Below are positions 6,094-6,280 of a stretch of DNA of 6,280 nucleotides, in pieces. The notes beneath the pieces were generated by a model. That model did not search any database. It saw only the letters and a program-made list of their open reading frames with translations, and was not told where the DNA came from. A program made the translations under genes and the position numbers. This DNA is from Gemmatimonadota bacterium. GTDB lineage: Bacteria; Gemmatimonadota; Gemmatimonadetes; Longimicrobiales; Longimicrobiaceae. Every line of letters begins with the position of its first letter. Positions within the stretch are counted from its first letter, which is position 1. Location: positions 1 through 6,280 of the forward strand of contig JAHWJJ010000284.1 of the NCBI GenBank assembly GCA_019348475.1, in the 5' to 3' direction.

Positions 6094-6263
6094 TGGAGAC
6101 CGGAGCGATCGTCTTCTGGGCCCTGAGCTGGGGCTTCGTGCTGGGGCTCACCGGCTGGGCGTACGGCCGGATCCTGCGGGGGAGGCGGCACTTCGACCCC
6201 GACGGGCTCGGCCCGGCCGTGCCGCCGGAGCCGGGCCGGGCGGAGCCCCGCGGTCCGGCCTGA
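6093..6263 (+). CDS. MetS-like small subunit of an NSS transporter
   Basis: The 56-aa protein has one membrane segment (about residues 5-26, AIVFWALSWGFVLGLTGWAY) followed by a basic turn (GRILRGRRHF) and a proline-rich, polar C-terminal tail. ATG 6093 overlaps the transporter stop by one base (TGATG), and GGAAGGA at 6076-6082 is a suitable ribosome binding site, so the two are co-translated. In Corynebacterium glutamicum the symporter MetP needs a small membrane protein, MetS, encoded directly after it, for methionine and alanine uptake. Size, topology and position here match that arrangement. The positive residues after the helix suggest that the tail is cytoplasmic. Similarity is to the family pattern only, so the symbol is left blank. 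The window ends 17 bp after its stop. Confidence 0.85.
   Translation: METGAIVFWALSWGFVLGLTGWAYGRILRGRRHFDPDGLGPAVPPEPGRAEPRGPA
6204..6248 (+). repeat. Long GC inverted repeat in the 3' end of the small-subunit gene
   Basis: CGGCCCGGC (6209-6217) pairs perfectly with GCCGGGCCG (6230-6238) around a 12-nt loop. Outside it GGGCT (6204-6208) can pair with AGCCC (6244-6248) across a 5-nt bulge. It lies within codons for the proline-rich tail, just before the stop. It could be an mRNA 3'-end structure, or a by-product of Pro/Gly/Ala codons at high GC. Confidence 0.3.
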
Positions 6264-6280
6264 AGCGCCGGCCGAACGGC

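Noticed and set aside
4362..6263. Long plus-strand frame overlapping the transporter, and a long minus-strand frame opposite it (4384-5955)
   Set aside because: Both give Arg/His/Gly-rich nonsense composition and lack ribosome binding sites. The LeuT-type reading in the third frame is unambiguous.
1..6280. CRISPR array, tRNA/rRNA gene, insertion sequence or defence cluster
   Set aside because: No regularly spaced direct repeats, RNA-gene consensus, transposase or nuclease motifs were seen on either strand.

Overview
The window is very GC-rich, with G or C at most third codon positions, and carries ordinary bacterial genes packed closely together. The base composition, the lineage-restricted small ORF coupled to alaS, and the LeuT-like transporter followed by a MetS-like subunit would all fit a Gemmatimonadota genome (Longimicrobium-like). 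That placement is inference; a myxobacterium or another high-GC soil bacterium is not excluded. I see no tRNA, rRNA, CRISPR array, transposase or phage gene.

Layout from left to right. (1) The 3' end of an unrecognised plus-strand gene stops at 407. (2) A 390-bp non-coding stretch lies between convergent genes and holds a spaced 14-bp inverted repeat and a C/G-rich hairpin-prone block. (3) A minus-strand operon runs from about 3800 down to 798. It consists of alaS (alanyl-tRNA synthetase, 880 aa) followed, with a 4-bp GTGA overlap, by a 108-aa Ala-rich protein of unknown function. A sigma70-like promoter (TTGAGA-N18-TATGTT) sits about 40-70 bp before the alaS start. (4) Divergent from alaS, with a strong Shine-Dalgarno, is a 71-aa secreted peptide gene. 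Its predicted mature part (about 36 aa) has six cysteines spaced C-x4-C-x3-C-x11-C-x4-C-x-C with a GxC before cysteine 4. This is the signature of the cysteine-stabilised alpha/beta (CS-alpha-beta) fold of defensins and short scorpion potassium-channel toxins. (5) A 300-bp non-coding stretch holds a 13-bp perfect-stem hairpin, a TTGACA-N17-TACTCT promoter and a 12-bp palindrome. (6) A plus-strand pair follows: a 541-aa LeuT-type sodium:amino-acid symporter and, overlapping by one base, a 56-aa single-span MetS-like small subunit.

How they work together. alaS is housekeeping translation. The transporter pair is a two-component Na+-coupled amino-acid importer of the MetPS type: MetP is the 12-helix symporter and MetS the small membrane subunit. 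The peptide gene appears to be an independent single-gene unit between the two. It is the most unusual item here: a candidate bacterial defensin-like peptide with a clean signal peptide and a negatively charged mature region, and with no immunity, processing or dedicated export gene in the window.
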